17,986 nt of DNA from Deltaproteobacteria bacterium (GCA_016874895.1 VGSX01000039.1:1-17986), one strand, 5' to 3'; positions 1 through 6,112 are shown, numbered from the stretch's first letter. Notes: a model not told the origin generated them from the sequence alone. Numbers and translations are program-made.

Positions 1-126
1 AGTCCGGGAAGAGTTGGGAGGTCGGATCGACGCAGTCCGGGAAGAGTTGGGAGGTCGGATCGACGCAGTCCGGGAAGAGTTGGGAGGCCGGATCGACGCA
101 GTCCGGGAAGAGTTGGGAGGCCGGAT
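1..126 (+). repeat. 33-bp tandem repeat, about 3.8 near-identical copies
   Basis: Units at 1-33, 34-66 and 67-99 and a truncated unit at 100-126 differ only at one T/C position (GGTCGG versus GGCCGG). A diverged unit starts at 154. The period of 33 is a multiple of three and encodes an 11-residue coiled-coil repeat. The array may extend left of the window. Confidence 0.9.
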
Positions 127-400
127 AGTTGAAACTAATAACCGTATCGATGCAGTCCGGGAAGAATTGACCGATGGAATTAATGGTGTGCGGGTGGAGT
201 TGAGTGGACTGATTACCGAAACAAATAAACGCATGGACAGCCTCCGGGATGATCTCTCCAGGCGCATCGATGAAACCAACAACCGTCTTAACAACCTCCA
301 TGAAGTCATCGTCCGGCGGGAAGAGCACCAGCATCTGGAGACTCGCCTGCTCCGTTTGGAACATGATATGGACCAGCTCAAACGGCGTCTGGCGGCCTGA
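2..400 (+). CDS. Coiled-coil repeat protein, 5' end outside window
   Basis: The frame is open from the window edge and stops with TGA at 398-400, so only the C-terminal 132 residues are visible. The N-terminal part is an 11-residue repeat (VREELGGRIDA) present about four times almost unchanged, followed by diverged versions containing ETNNRID and ETNKRMD. Charged and hydrophobic residues alternate with heptad/hendecad character, and the tail (residues about 100-132) has a regular EEHQHLETRLLRLEHDMDQL pattern. This is what a long alpha-helical coiled coil looks like. No catalytic motif, signal peptide or membrane segment is visible in this part. The function is unknown; proteins of this kind are often structural or partner-binding. 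The real start lies upstream of the window. Confidence 0.75.
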   Translation, partial: VREELGGRIDAVREELGGRIDAVREELGGRIDAVREELGGRIVETNNRIDAVREELTDGINGVRVELSGLITETNKRMDSLRDDLSRRIDETNNRLNNLHEVIVRREEHQHLETRLLRLEHDMDQLKRRLAA

Positions 401-680
401 TACATCTGCGGCTGAATCGGCCGTCAAAGGATGAGAATAAGTATTTTTACTTAATTTTTCTTTCCGGTCGCGCCAGAAAAATTACTTTATGACACGTTGG
501 CTGATCCTGCAAAAAATATGGTCCTTTCAAGTCGTTATAAATATCAAGAAATTAAGATTCAGCCTTATAAGTGGCTGGATAAGAAGTTTGCCAACAAACC
601 GATAACAGACTATGTACTGGTTACATATACCTGGCAGTTGAGAATGGAACTGCCCTGCCTGGGTTCAGGAGAAGAACATT
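401..680. other. Spacer without a convincing gene
   Basis: This AT-richer spacer lies between the coiled-coil gene and the next small gene. An open frame from TTG 497 runs through it, but its second half only shadows the gene at 681 and its first half has no ribosome binding site or recognisable features, so I do not call it. A weak terminator-like hairpin sits at 438-460. Confidence 0.5.
438..460 (+). terminator. Weak terminator-like hairpin after the coiled-coil gene
   Basis: TAAGTA at 438-443 pairs with TACTTA at 448-453 across a TTTT loop, followed by ATTTTTC. The stem is only six A/T-rich pairs, so this is a weak candidate supported mainly by its place 38 nt after the stop codon. Confidence 0.3.
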
Positions 681-998
681 ATGAAGGAAGATATGTTGCG
701 GACGGTCATCCTGCGGAGCCAGACGTTGAAAGAGATCATGGAACGGGACATCCAGGCCTTGATCAACCTGAAGCCGACCAACCTGATCGGGGAGAAGGAG
801 ATGACCTCCCTGATTCAGATGGCAAAAGAAGAAAAAGCCGGAGTCGAAGTAAGGACGATAAATGAACGTTGGAAGGTCTGGGCGGACACCTATTCTCAGG
901 TTCTTAATAAGTTTGCCATGCTGCAGGAAAAATTCGGCCAGCAGGAAATCCAGGAGCTTTTTGACAACGCCGAAAAACAACTCCAACAACAGGACTGA
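681..998 (+). CDS. Small helical protein, unknown function
   Basis: This encodes 105 residues. The ATG at 681 has AGGAG at 667-671, nine bases upstream, which supports this start over the ATG at 693. The product is rich in Lys, Glu, Gln and Leu, with no Cys, no signal peptide and no membrane segment. It looks alpha-helical throughout and ends in a Gln-rich tail (EKQLQQQD). I do not recognise the family. The next frame is open across its stop codon, suggesting translational coupling with the following small gene. The call rests on the ribosome binding site and the protein-like composition. Confidence 0.6.
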   Translation: MKEDMLRTVILRSQTLKEIMERDIQALINLKPTNLIGEKEMTSLIQMAKEEKAGVEVRTINERWKVWADTYSQVLNKFAMLQEKFGQQEIQELFDNAEKQLQQQD

Positions 999-1057
999 TT
1001 CATAAGGACCGGTCCGGTCTGCGCGAACACCTGGCCGCCACCCGCTACCTGCTGGGA

Positions 1058-1318
1058 TTGGAGCCTCTCAAGGAAATACACATCTTCATGGATGCCGCAG
1101 CCAAGCGCTATACCGGTCCAGGACATCGCCTCTTTCATCACACCCTGGACACCGCCACGATGTTTGAAAATTATTTTAAAAAATTCGATCCCGTCTTGGC
1201 CCGCCAAGCCCGCCTTGAAGTTGCCCTCCACATCGCCTTTGATCGGGGTCTGATTAATGCACGGGATGTGGCGCTGATGCGGGATTACACCAAGGCTCAA
1301 CGACTGCGCCGGATTTGA
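1058..1318 (+). CDS. Small conserved-looking protein, unknown function; start uncertain
   Basis: From the TTG at 1058 this gives 86 residues ending in TAKQR-like basic sequence (YTKAQRLRRI). A His-rich stretch, PGHRLFHHTLDTA, resembles part of a metal-binding helix, but I cannot match it to a known HD or other family. The frame stays open upstream to 965 and the extra residues (HKDRSGLREHLAATRYLLG) look like genuine protein. There is no ATG, GTG or TTG there, only CTG (995, 1019) and ATT (998), and TTG 1058 lacks a clear ribosome binding site. The true start is therefore probably a non-standard codon near 995-1019, overlapping the stop of the previous gene. It ends 45 nt before the glutaredoxin-like gene on the same strand. 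Confidence 0.55.
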   Translation: MEPLKEIHIFMDAAAKRYTGPGHRLFHHTLDTATMFENYFKKFDPVLARQARLEVALHIAFDRGLINARDVALMRDYTKAQRLRRI

Positions 1319-1363
1319 GTTAAGAAGGTCCCTTGCAAAATCCCTTTTCTGGAGAGGAGTGCC

Positions 1364-1621
1364 ATGGAACCCAACGACATTACCTTATATGCCTTGAGCA
1401 CCTGCCTTCACTGCCGCAGTTGTAAGGAGTTTCTGGCTCAATGCGGCTGTAACTACACGTGTATCGAGGTTGACAAGCTGGAGGGGGCGGAACGGAAAGC
1501 CGTCCTGGAAGAGGTCAAAAACCTCAATCCCCGGGTCTCCTTCCCCACCCTGGTTATTGGCGACACCGTCATCGTCGGTTTTCTGAAAGAAGAAATTCAG
1601 GAGATGTTACATTCTCGATGA
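1364..1621 (+). CDS. Glutaredoxin-like thiol oxidoreductase
   Basis: This 85-residue protein has a glutaredoxin/thioredoxin-fold layout: beta strand ITLYALSTC, active-site CLHC (Cys14 and Cys17), a further Cys20, then the cis-Pro region SFPTLVIGDTVIVGF, where TLVIGD followed by VGF is typical of NrdH/glutaredoxin relatives. GGAGAGGAG at 1351-1359 precedes the ATG. It overlaps the next gene by ATGA (1618-1621), and that gene encodes an FTR-like catalytic subunit. The two probably form a redox relay in which the iron-sulfur protein reduces the glutaredoxin disulfide. The family and pairing are inferred from motifs; the physiological substrate is unknown. The CXXC is not the classical CPYC. Confidence 0.85.
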   Translation: MEPNDITLYALSTCLHCRSCKEFLAQCGCNYTCIEVDKLEGAERKAVLEEVKNLNPRVSFPTLVIGDTVIVGFLKEEIQEMLHSR

Positions 1622-1959
1622 AGCTTGAAGAGTTGTATGACATGCTGCGGAGGGCTCAGGAGCCCAAGGGTTTTTATTTCAATGAGGACAAGGAGAAAGT
1701 CCTGGACCTCCTGGCCATGCTTCAGAAAAACAAGGAGAGCTATGGCTATATGGGCTGCCCCTGTCGTTTGGTTTCAGGAGATCGCAACTGGGATCAGGAC
1801 ATTATCTGCCCCTGCGTCTATCGAGAAGAGGACGTCAAGGAATACGGCAGCTGTTATTGCGGCCTCTATGTCAGCCGGGAATGGCATGAGGGGCAAATCC
1901 CCCGTGCTTATGTGCCTGAGCGCCGGCCGATGGAAAAGACTTTGGGGCCGGATTTTTAA
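1618..1959 (+). CDS. Ferredoxin:thioredoxin reductase catalytic-subunit-like protein
   Basis: This encodes 113 residues. Six cysteines sit in three CXC pairs: CPC at 47-49, CPC at 64-66 and CYC at 79-81, the FTR catalytic (beta) signature. By analogy with plant/cyanobacterial FTR, Cys47, 64, 66 and 79 would hold the 4Fe-4S cluster and Cys49 and Cys81 would form the redox-active disulfide. Gaps between pairs are 14 and 12 residues, compared with 16 and 8 in the chloroplast enzyme as I recall it, so this is a divergent anaerobe-type relative. No variable (alpha) subunit gene is present here. It is translationally coupled to the glutaredoxin-like gene (4-bp overlap; AGGAG at 1599-1603). It likely passes electrons from ferredoxin to a thiol partner in the cytoplasm. 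Confidence 0.85.
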   Translation: MKLEELYDMLRRAQEPKGFYFNEDKEKVLDLLAMLQKNKESYGYMGCPCRLVSGDRNWDQDIICPCVYREEDVKEYGSCYCGLYVSREWHEGQIPRAYVPERRPMEKTLGPDF

Positions 1960-2007
1960 AAACGGCCCAAGGCGAGACATCGTGCCGGTGACAGCATTAT
2001 GGGGCCG

Positions 2008-2382
2008 CTAATCTTCCAGAATCAACTCTATGGCCTCAATTCCCCTGCCCCCGATAACGCCGGAGATGGTGCCGCACTGCGGGCAGGCGGTGCAGGGCAG
2101 GGGATCGTGACCGTCCACGTCCTCCTGGCAGACGCCCTGAAAGCCGCATTTCGGACAGGAGATGGTTCCCGGAATAACCTTGAGCCTGAGCGTAGAGCTG
2201 GCCAGAGCGGTTTCCCGGGCCAAAACCTCGAAAGCCTGGCGGAATGACTCCGGGGAGTGAATATCCAAGGAGCCGATCTGCAGAACCACCTCCTTCACCT
2301 GACGGCCCTGAAAGTCCGAACCCTCCTCCATATTCTTGCAGATAGTCTCAATTATTCTTTGCATAAGAGAATATTCGTGCAT
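2008..2382 (-). CDS. hypA: HypA, nickel metallochaperone for hydrogenase maturation
   Basis: This 124-residue protein matches the usual HypA length of about 115-120. The N-terminal Met1-His2-Glu3 is the nickel-binding motif. The C-terminal half has a zinc site, CPKC (76-79) and CPQC (100-103), with an additional Cys97. The family inserts nickel into NiFe-hydrogenase large subunits together with HypB. AAGGA lies about nine bases before the ATG. It is 72 nt downstream of the receiver gene on the same strand and may be cotranscribed with it. No hydrogenase structural gene or other hyp gene is in the window, so its partners must be elsewhere. It converges with the FTR-like gene. Confidence 0.93.
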   Translation of the reverse strand: MHEYSLMQRIIETICKNMEEGSDFQGRQVKEVVLQIGSLDIHSPESFRQAFEVLARETALASSTLRLKVIPGTISCPKCGFQGVCQEDVDGHDPLPCTACPQCGTISGVIGGRGIEAIELILED

Positions 2383-2454
2383 ATGGCCCGTCCTTTGAGA
2401 AATTTGCCTTCTCTGCCGTCCCCTAGCCCCATGTTGCGCCTCTCCCGGTCATTT

Positions 2455-2832
2455 TTAGCGTTTTCTTGTTTTCGCTAGGGCCTGCTGCATTTTATCCAGC
2501 AGGTCATCCAGGGGCGTGGGTTTAATGAGATAATCGAAAGCTCCTAATCTCATGCCCTGAATCCCCGACTCCACCGAGGCATGTCCGGTGAGCAGGATAA
2601 CTTCAATCCCAGGTTTCAGCTTTTTTATTTCCTGCAGGGTTTGAATGCCGTCCTTCCCCGGCATTTTCACATCCAGAATAACTATATCAAAATCCTGCTC
2701 CTGCACCAGGTTCGAGGCGGCTTGGCCATCGGCTACCGCCAGGACCGGCACCTGACGGGTCTCTAAACGCTTTACCAGGGTGTTGCGGAAATCGTCTTCA
2801 TCATCTACTATAAGCACGCGAAATGGGTCCAT
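2455..2832 (-). CDS. Stand-alone response regulator receiver (CheY-like)
   Basis: This 125-residue protein is a complete receiver domain and nothing else. Asp10/Asp11 form the acidic pocket, Asp54 (LDVKMPG) is the phosphorylation site, Thr82 (LLTGH) and Lys104 (IKP) are the switch residues. The sequence style (LTGHASVESGIQGMRLGAFDYLIKP) is that of NtrC-type receivers, but no ATPase or DNA-binding domain follows the stop. AAGG lies upstream of the ATG with a long spacing. It probably relays a signal by protein contact rather than binding DNA. No histidine kinase is nearby. It may be cotranscribed with hypA. Confidence 0.9.
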   Translation of the reverse strand: MDPFRVLIVDDEDDFRNTLVKRLETRQVPVLAVADGQAASNLVQEQDFDIVILDVKMPGKDGIQTLQEIKKLKPGIEVILLTGHASVESGIQGMRLGAFDYLIKPTPLDDLLDKMQQALAKTRKR

Positions 2833-3002
2833 GAGGACTTTACCTTAAGAAACGATGCCAAGGGAGTGCCGAGGTGTTAAAATGATTTTTCGGCTTCTTT
2901 CCGCCAAAACATAAAAAAGAATTAATTGCAAATTGCATGCCGGTCGCATATGTAATTATAATTAATTATCTCAATAGGTTAAATTTTATCACCAGGTTCT
3001 GT

Positions 3003-3038
3003 GGGGAATTCCGCCCCGCGGTGCGGAAGTTTTTCCCC
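3003..3038 (+). terminator. Stacked hairpin with T tract; terminator-like or RNA element
   Basis: GGGGAA (3003-3008) pairs with TTCCCC (3033-3038). Inside it TTCCGC (3009-3014) pairs with GCGGAA (3023-3028), leaving GTTT as a bulge. TTTTT at 3030-3034 would follow the inner stem on the plus strand. No gene ends just upstream on that strand, so it may terminate a small RNA or act in the receiver gene's leader. Confidence 0.35.
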
Positions 3039-3050
3039 AGAATTATTCTC

Positions 3051-3067
3051 TTGGCAGGTGTGATGCT
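3051..3067 (+). promoter_or_regulatory. Possible sigma-54 promoter
   Basis: TTGGCAGGTGTGATGCT matches the -24/-12 consensus: GG at 3053-3054 and GC at 3065-3066 are 12 apart, with TGGCA intact and ATGCT in place of TTGCW. It points toward the HD gene 378 bp away, with the miniature element in between. Chance occurrence is possible. Confidence 0.3.
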
Positions 3068-3189
3068 GAGCCCGGCTTAACCCAATTGTCGGGCAGAAAG
3101 CACGCTTGCATCTTGCCAAGAATTTATCTATAATCCGGTCAACTTGAGAGACGTTGGCCAGCGGCGATTATTAGAGCAGTTCATAGAAT

Positions 3190-3322
3190 GTGGGCGTTCA
3201 GCTATCAGCAATCAGCTTTCAGCAAAAACAATGGGTTAGGCAAACTAATCGAGAAACCAGCGATCTGCCACCGGGGAATAACTATTTGAATTTAAAGCAT
3301 AAGCTGACCGCTGAACGCTTAC
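3190..3322. mobile_element. 133-bp miniature inverted-repeat element (MITE-like) with 8-bp target duplication
   Basis: The left end reads GTGGGCGTTCAGCTATCAGC and the reverse complement of the right end reads GTAAGCGTTCAGCGGTCAGC; 16 of 20 positions agree. The element is bounded on both sides by the same 8 bases, CATAGAAT, at 3182-3189 and 3323-3330, as expected for a target duplication. It is far too short to encode a transposase, so it would need one in trans. Related ends occur at 9524-9549, 12231-12270 and 17391-17513. Confidence 0.7.
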
Positions 3323-3444
3323 CATAGAATAATCACTGGGCCGGTCTGCTTAAGCAACAACCTGGAAATTGCTGAAGTTCTGCCATCTGATGACAGATAT
3401 ACTCATTGCAACCTGGTAAACCCTGGTTACGATAACGAACCATT

Positions 3445-4002
3445 ATGGCCCTGCCTTATCCTTCACGATCTGCCTGTCTCCATCTGATGGCTGCCTACCA
3501 GATGCCGCCTCATATTCGGGAGCACTGTTTCCGGGTGCGGGATGTGGCCCTCCTGCTGGCAGAGGGCCTGCAGGCCGCCGGTGTAGCGCTGCGTCTGCCC
3601 CTCATCGAGGCCGGGGCCCTGCTCCACGACATTGCCAAGATTGTCAGCCTCACCAACGGCGGCGAACATGCCCGCCTGGGAGCCCAGTGGCTGCGCGACC
3701 TGGGATACCCCCAGGTTGCCGAGATTATCCGGGAGCACGTCTGGCTGAGCCGGAATCCCGCCGAACCCTGGCCCCTGAGTGAAGTGGAGATCGTCAATTA
3801 CGCCGACAAGCGCGTACTGCACAGCCAGGTAGTGACCCTGGACCAGAGATTCGCCGACCTGAAACATCGCTACGGGCGCACCCCGGCTCTCGTTGACCGC
3901 ATCAGCACCAATGAACGCCGCAGCCTGTGCCTGGAACAGAAAATCTTTTCCCGGTTGGACATGAACCCCGAGGATATGTTAGCCATTAACGAGTGGAGGT
4001 AA
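3445..4002 (+). CDS. HD-domain phosphohydrolase
   Basis: This 185-residue protein has the HD superfamily metal-binding residues: His27 (REHCFRV), His61-Asp62 in GALLHDIAK, then EHARLGAQWL and REHVWLS. This is a compact single-domain HDIG-type protein without membrane segments. Family members hydrolyse phosphate esters of nucleotides; the substrate cannot be read from the sequence. The ATG at 3445 lacks a good ribosome binding site and a slightly later start is possible. Its TAA (4000-4002) overlaps the ribosome binding site of ddl, whose ATG begins two bases later, so the two genes are almost certainly cotranscribed and coupled. Confidence 0.85.
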   Translation: MALPYPSRSACLHLMAAYQMPPHIREHCFRVRDVALLLAEGLQAAGVALRLPLIEAGALLHDIAKIVSLTNGGEHARLGAQWLRDLGYPQVAEIIREHVWLSRNPAEPWPLSEVEIVNYADKRVLHSQVVTLDQRFADLKHRYGRTPALVDRISTNERRSLCLEQKIFSRLDMNPEDMLAINEWR

Positions 4003-4004
4003 AG

Positions 4005-4934
4005 ATGAAAAAATTACGGCTGGCGCTCCTGAGCGGCGGCAAATCGGCGGAACGGGAGGTTTCCCTGAAAAGCGGCGGCCAGGTTTTTCAGGCACTGGAT
4101 AAAAACAGATACGACATTCAACGCTACGACCCCCAGACCGATCTTAACCGGCTCATTGCTGATGCTCCCCATCTGGATGTGGCCCTGATTATCATGCACG
4201 GCCGCTGGGGTGAGGACGGCACCATCCAGGGTCTACTGGACTTACTGGAACTGCCTTACCAGGGTTCGGGGGTAATGGGCAGCGCCGTGGCCATGAATAA
4301 AGAAGTCAGTAAGATGCTTTACCGGCAGGCGGGATTGAACGTTCCCCGGACGGTCTTTTTCTCTTCCCAGGACTTCATTGACCTTGAAGCCATTGAGGCC
4401 GAGGTGGGTCTGCCAGCCATCGTCAAACCCGTCAACGAAGGCTCCAGCATCGGCGTCACTGTGGCCCGCAACCGGGAAGAACTCCTCCCGGCCATACAGG
4501 AGGCCATGAGCCATGACCACCGGATCCTGGTGGAGGAGTTTATTTCCGGGGTCGAGGTTACCTCCGGCATCCTGGGCAACCACGAGCTGCAGGCCCTGCC
4601 ATTAGTGGAAATCATTCCCAGCGAATCCTATCCCTTTTTTAATTACGAAGCCAAATATAAACCCGGGGCCACCTCGGAAATCGTTCCGGCCCGCCTCAGC
4701 CCGGAACTGACGGCCAGGGTCCAGGAATGCGGCCTCAAGGCCCACCGCGCCCTTGGGTGCCGGGGCTATAGCCGCACCGATACCATCATCCGTGGGGATG
4801 ACATCTATGTCCTGGAGACCAACACTATCCCCGGCATGACCGCCACCAGCCTTTTTCCCCAGGCAGCGGCCGCGGCTGGTCTGCCTCTCACGGTCCTCCT
4901 GGATCGGCTCGTGGAGCTGGCCCTGGAAAAATAA
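4005..4934 (+). CDS. ddl: D-alanine--D-alanine ligase
   Basis: This is a 309-residue ATP-grasp ligase that makes D-Ala-D-Ala for peptidoglycan in the cytoplasm. Visible motifs are LSGGKSAEREVSLKSG at the N-terminus, MHGRWGEDGTIQGLLDLL, the ATP-binding VKPVNEGSSIGV, EEFISGVEVTSG, YEAKY of the active-site loop, and the metal/substrate-binding ETNTIPGMTATSLFPQ. Length fits the short Ddl class. I chose ATG 4005 because GGAGGT (3995-4000) precedes it; a GTG at 3993 is in frame but sits inside the ribosome binding region. Nothing suggests a D-lactate-type (vancomycin-resistance) ligase. It is followed by a strong hairpin. Confidence 0.96.
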   Translation: MKKLRLALLSGGKSAEREVSLKSGGQVFQALDKNRYDIQRYDPQTDLNRLIADAPHLDVALIIMHGRWGEDGTIQGLLDLLELPYQGSGVMGSAVAMNKEVSKMLYRQAGLNVPRTVFFSSQDFIDLEAIEAEVGLPAIVKPVNEGSSIGVTVARNREELLPAIQEAMSHDHRILVEEFISGVEVTSGILGNHELQALPLVEIIPSESYPFFNYEAKYKPGATSEIVPARLSPELTARVQECGLKAHRALGCRGYSRTDTIIRGDDIYVLETNTIPGMTATSLFPQAAAAAGLPLTVLLDRLVELALEK

Positions 4935-4936
4935 CC

Positions 4937-4974
4937 CGGGCAAGGCGCTCGGGCCGCCTTGCCCGTGCGCCTTT
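4937..4974 (+). terminator. Hairpin terminator between converging ddl and methyltransferase genes
   Basis: An 11-bp perfect stem, CGGGCAAGGCG (4937-4947) with CGCCTTGCCCG (4955-4965), closes a 7-nt loop three bases after the ddl stop. CCTTTT follows at 4970-4975. The T tract is short and displaced, so termination efficiency is uncertain, but position and stem strength fit a terminator. Confidence 0.65.
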
Positions 4975-5026
4975 TCAGGGCAGCGATTCTTTATCTCCCA
5001 TCAATAGGATTGACGCTTCTTTTCCT

Positions 5027-5644
5027 TCACGGCAATATTTTTACGGCCAGGGCCAGGCCGTCCAGTTCCGGGGAGTGCTGCGGCAGCCTGGCCAAAAGAT
5101 TGACCCACCGCCAACCCGGGTCCTGGGCAAGCTCCCGGTTAAAATCACTGGCACCCTGAAAACCGGTGTTATCCACCAGGAGTAGCCCCCCCGGCCGCAG
5201 GAGGCGATGGCAGCGGGTCAGCGCCGGCAGGTAGCCCTCTTTGTCAATATCCATAAAAATGAAGTCAAAGGGCTCGGCCATCCCGTCCATGAGAGCCAGG
5301 GCATCTCCCACCTGCACCTCTACCTGAGCCGACAGGCCGGCGGCAGCGATGTTATCCCGGGCCCGTTGGGCCATGGCCGGGTCTACCTCCAGGGTGATCA
5401 CCCGGCCAAGCCCCGGCGCCACTGCCTGAGCCAGGTAAATGGCGGAATAGCCCGTAGCGGTCCCCAGCTCCAGAATTCGGCGGGCGTTCATGGCCCGGGC
5501 CAGGATAAACAGCAGCTCTCCCACCACCGGCCCCACGATGGGAATCCTCTCTTGTCGGGCTTCGGCTTCCAGCTTTCTCAGCAGCTCAGATCGCCAGGGT
5601 ACCAATCCACTAAAATAATTCTCTAAATCGTTTATCATGGCCAT
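5027..5644 (-). CDS. Class I SAM-dependent O-methyltransferase (catechol OMT-like family)
   Basis: This encodes 205 residues. The SAM-binding motif I is ILELGTATGYSAIYLA (residues 57-72), the acidic residue at the end of strand 2 is Glu86, and the metal/catalytic motifs are FMDIDKEGY (Asp132) and VDNTGF (Asp158-Asn159), as in Mg2+-dependent family-3 O-methyltransferases. The usual DNVLW is DNTGF here. GGAGGT (plus strand ACCTCC 5653-5658) is eight bases before the ATG. The substrate is unknown. The gene lies about 120 nt downstream of a 54-codon Cys-tailed peptide gene on the same strand and converges with ddl. Confidence 0.88.
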   Translation of the reverse strand: MAMINDLENYFSGLVPWRSELLRKLEAEARQERIPIVGPVVGELLFILARAMNARRILELGTATGYSAIYLAQAVAPGLGRVITLEVDPAMAQRARDNIAAAGLSAQVEVQVGDALALMDGMAEPFDFIFMDIDKEGYLPALTRCHRLLRPGGLLLVDNTGFQGASDFNRELAQDPGWRWVNLLARLPQHSPELDGLALAVKILP

Positions 5645-5731
5645 GAGCCGGTACCTCCGGACATTAAAAGTCTGAGATAGATAAGGCTGCTGGCAGAGCC
5701 GTCAGGGCAGTCCTCAGGCTTCCCTGGCCCG

Positions 5732-5750
5732 GCAACCTCACCGAGGTTGC
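5732..5750 (-). terminator. Hairpin between the small peptide gene and the methyltransferase gene
   Basis: A perfect 8-bp stem GCAACCTC/GAGGTTGC with a 3-nt loop lies 15 nt after the peptide stop. No T run follows on the minus strand, so it could be an mRNA stabiliser or attenuator rather than a full terminator. Confidence 0.35.
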
Positions 5751-5764
5751 GCCGGTGGAGCCTG

Positions 5765-5929
5765 TCAGCAACCCGGTTCGCCGGGGTGGCCGCAGCAATC
5801 CTGGAGATTTTTGATTTTCAGCCAGTTGTTCTTCAGGAGCAGGGTAATTTTCTCACCCCAGGGCTGAGGTCCGCTGAGGTTGGTGAAAAAAGCCCTGGGG
5901 CTGGGCCGGAGTCGTTGAGGTGGGCACAT
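5765..5929 (-). CDS. Small protein with C-terminal CCGHPGEPGC tail
   Basis: This is a 54-codon gene. The ATG at 5929 is preceded by GGAGGGG (plus strand CCCCTCC 5933-5939) at good spacing. The product has a Pro/Arg-rich start (residues 2-12), a middle FFTNLSGPQPWGEK, a helical basic stretch ITLLLKNNWLKIKNLQ (28-43) and a tail CCGHPGEPGC (45-54) with three Cys, two of them adjacent. A compact Cys/Gly/Pro tail suggests metal binding, a lipid or thiol modification, or a redox role. From memory only, similar endings occur on small hypothetical proteins of Desulfobacterota; I cannot verify this. A hairpin (GCAACCTC 5732-5739/GAGGTTGC 5743-5750) follows the stop, then the methyltransferase gene. 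Confidence 0.6.
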   Translation of the reverse strand: MCPPQRLRPSPRAFFTNLSGPQPWGEKITLLLKNNWLKIKNLQDCCGHPGEPGC

Positions 5930-5980
5930 ATTCCCCTCCGGGGTCAAGGTTCCTGGCCAACGTCAGTTGTATGATTAAAA

Positions 5981-6015
5981 AGTGGTCAGTGGCCAGGAGC
6001 CAGTGGTCAGTTGCT
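5981..6015. repeat. Short direct repeat cluster (GTGGTCAGT units)
   Basis: AGTGGTCAGT at 5981-5990 recurs at 6002-6011, separated by GGCCAGGAGCC. This GTGGTCAG/GGCCAG pattern resembles dispersed intergenic repeats seen in many genomes (recognition from memory). No coding potential. Confidence 0.45.
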
Positions 6016-6048
6016 TACGAAAGTAGGATCTTTGGCCAATATTCCTTT

Positions 6049-6075
6049 CTCCCTCTGGGAGAGGGTTAGGGTGAT
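6049..6075. repeat. Dispersed palindromic repeat fragment (TCTCCCTCTGGGAGA type)
   Basis: TCTCCC (6049-6054) pairs with GGGAGA (6058-6063) and is followed by GGGTTAGGGTGATGG. I recognise this as the widely dispersed CCCTCTCCC/GGGTTAGGGTGAGGG intergenic repeat found in unrelated bacterial genomes; this copy is partial. Confidence 0.5.
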
Positions 6076-6112
6076 GGCATAATTGAGTTTTTTCCATGGG
6101 TTGCGAAAGACT

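Larger units (their letters stand above)
2833..3444. other. 610-bp gene-free region with hairpins and a mobile element
   Basis: The receiver gene leads away to the left and the HD gene to the right, so this is a divergent promoter region. It holds an AT-rich stretch (about 2910-2990), a stacked hairpin at 3003-3038, a sigma-54-like site at 3051-3067, an inverted pair CTTGGCA (3050-3056)/TGCCAAG (3114-3120), and the miniature element at 3190-3322. No credible coding frame is visible. Confidence 0.6.

Noticed and set aside
1..126. CRISPR array
   Set aside because: The 33-bp units are directly contiguous with no spacers and translate as a coiled-coil repeat.
497..865. Open frame starting TTG 497
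   Set aside because: No ribosome binding site; the second half is the out-of-frame shadow of the gene at 681.
5660..5980. Cobalamin or other riboswitch in the methyltransferase/peptide region
   Set aside because: I could not find the conserved core boxes of known riboswitches; the hairpins there are simple and the region codes for the small peptide.
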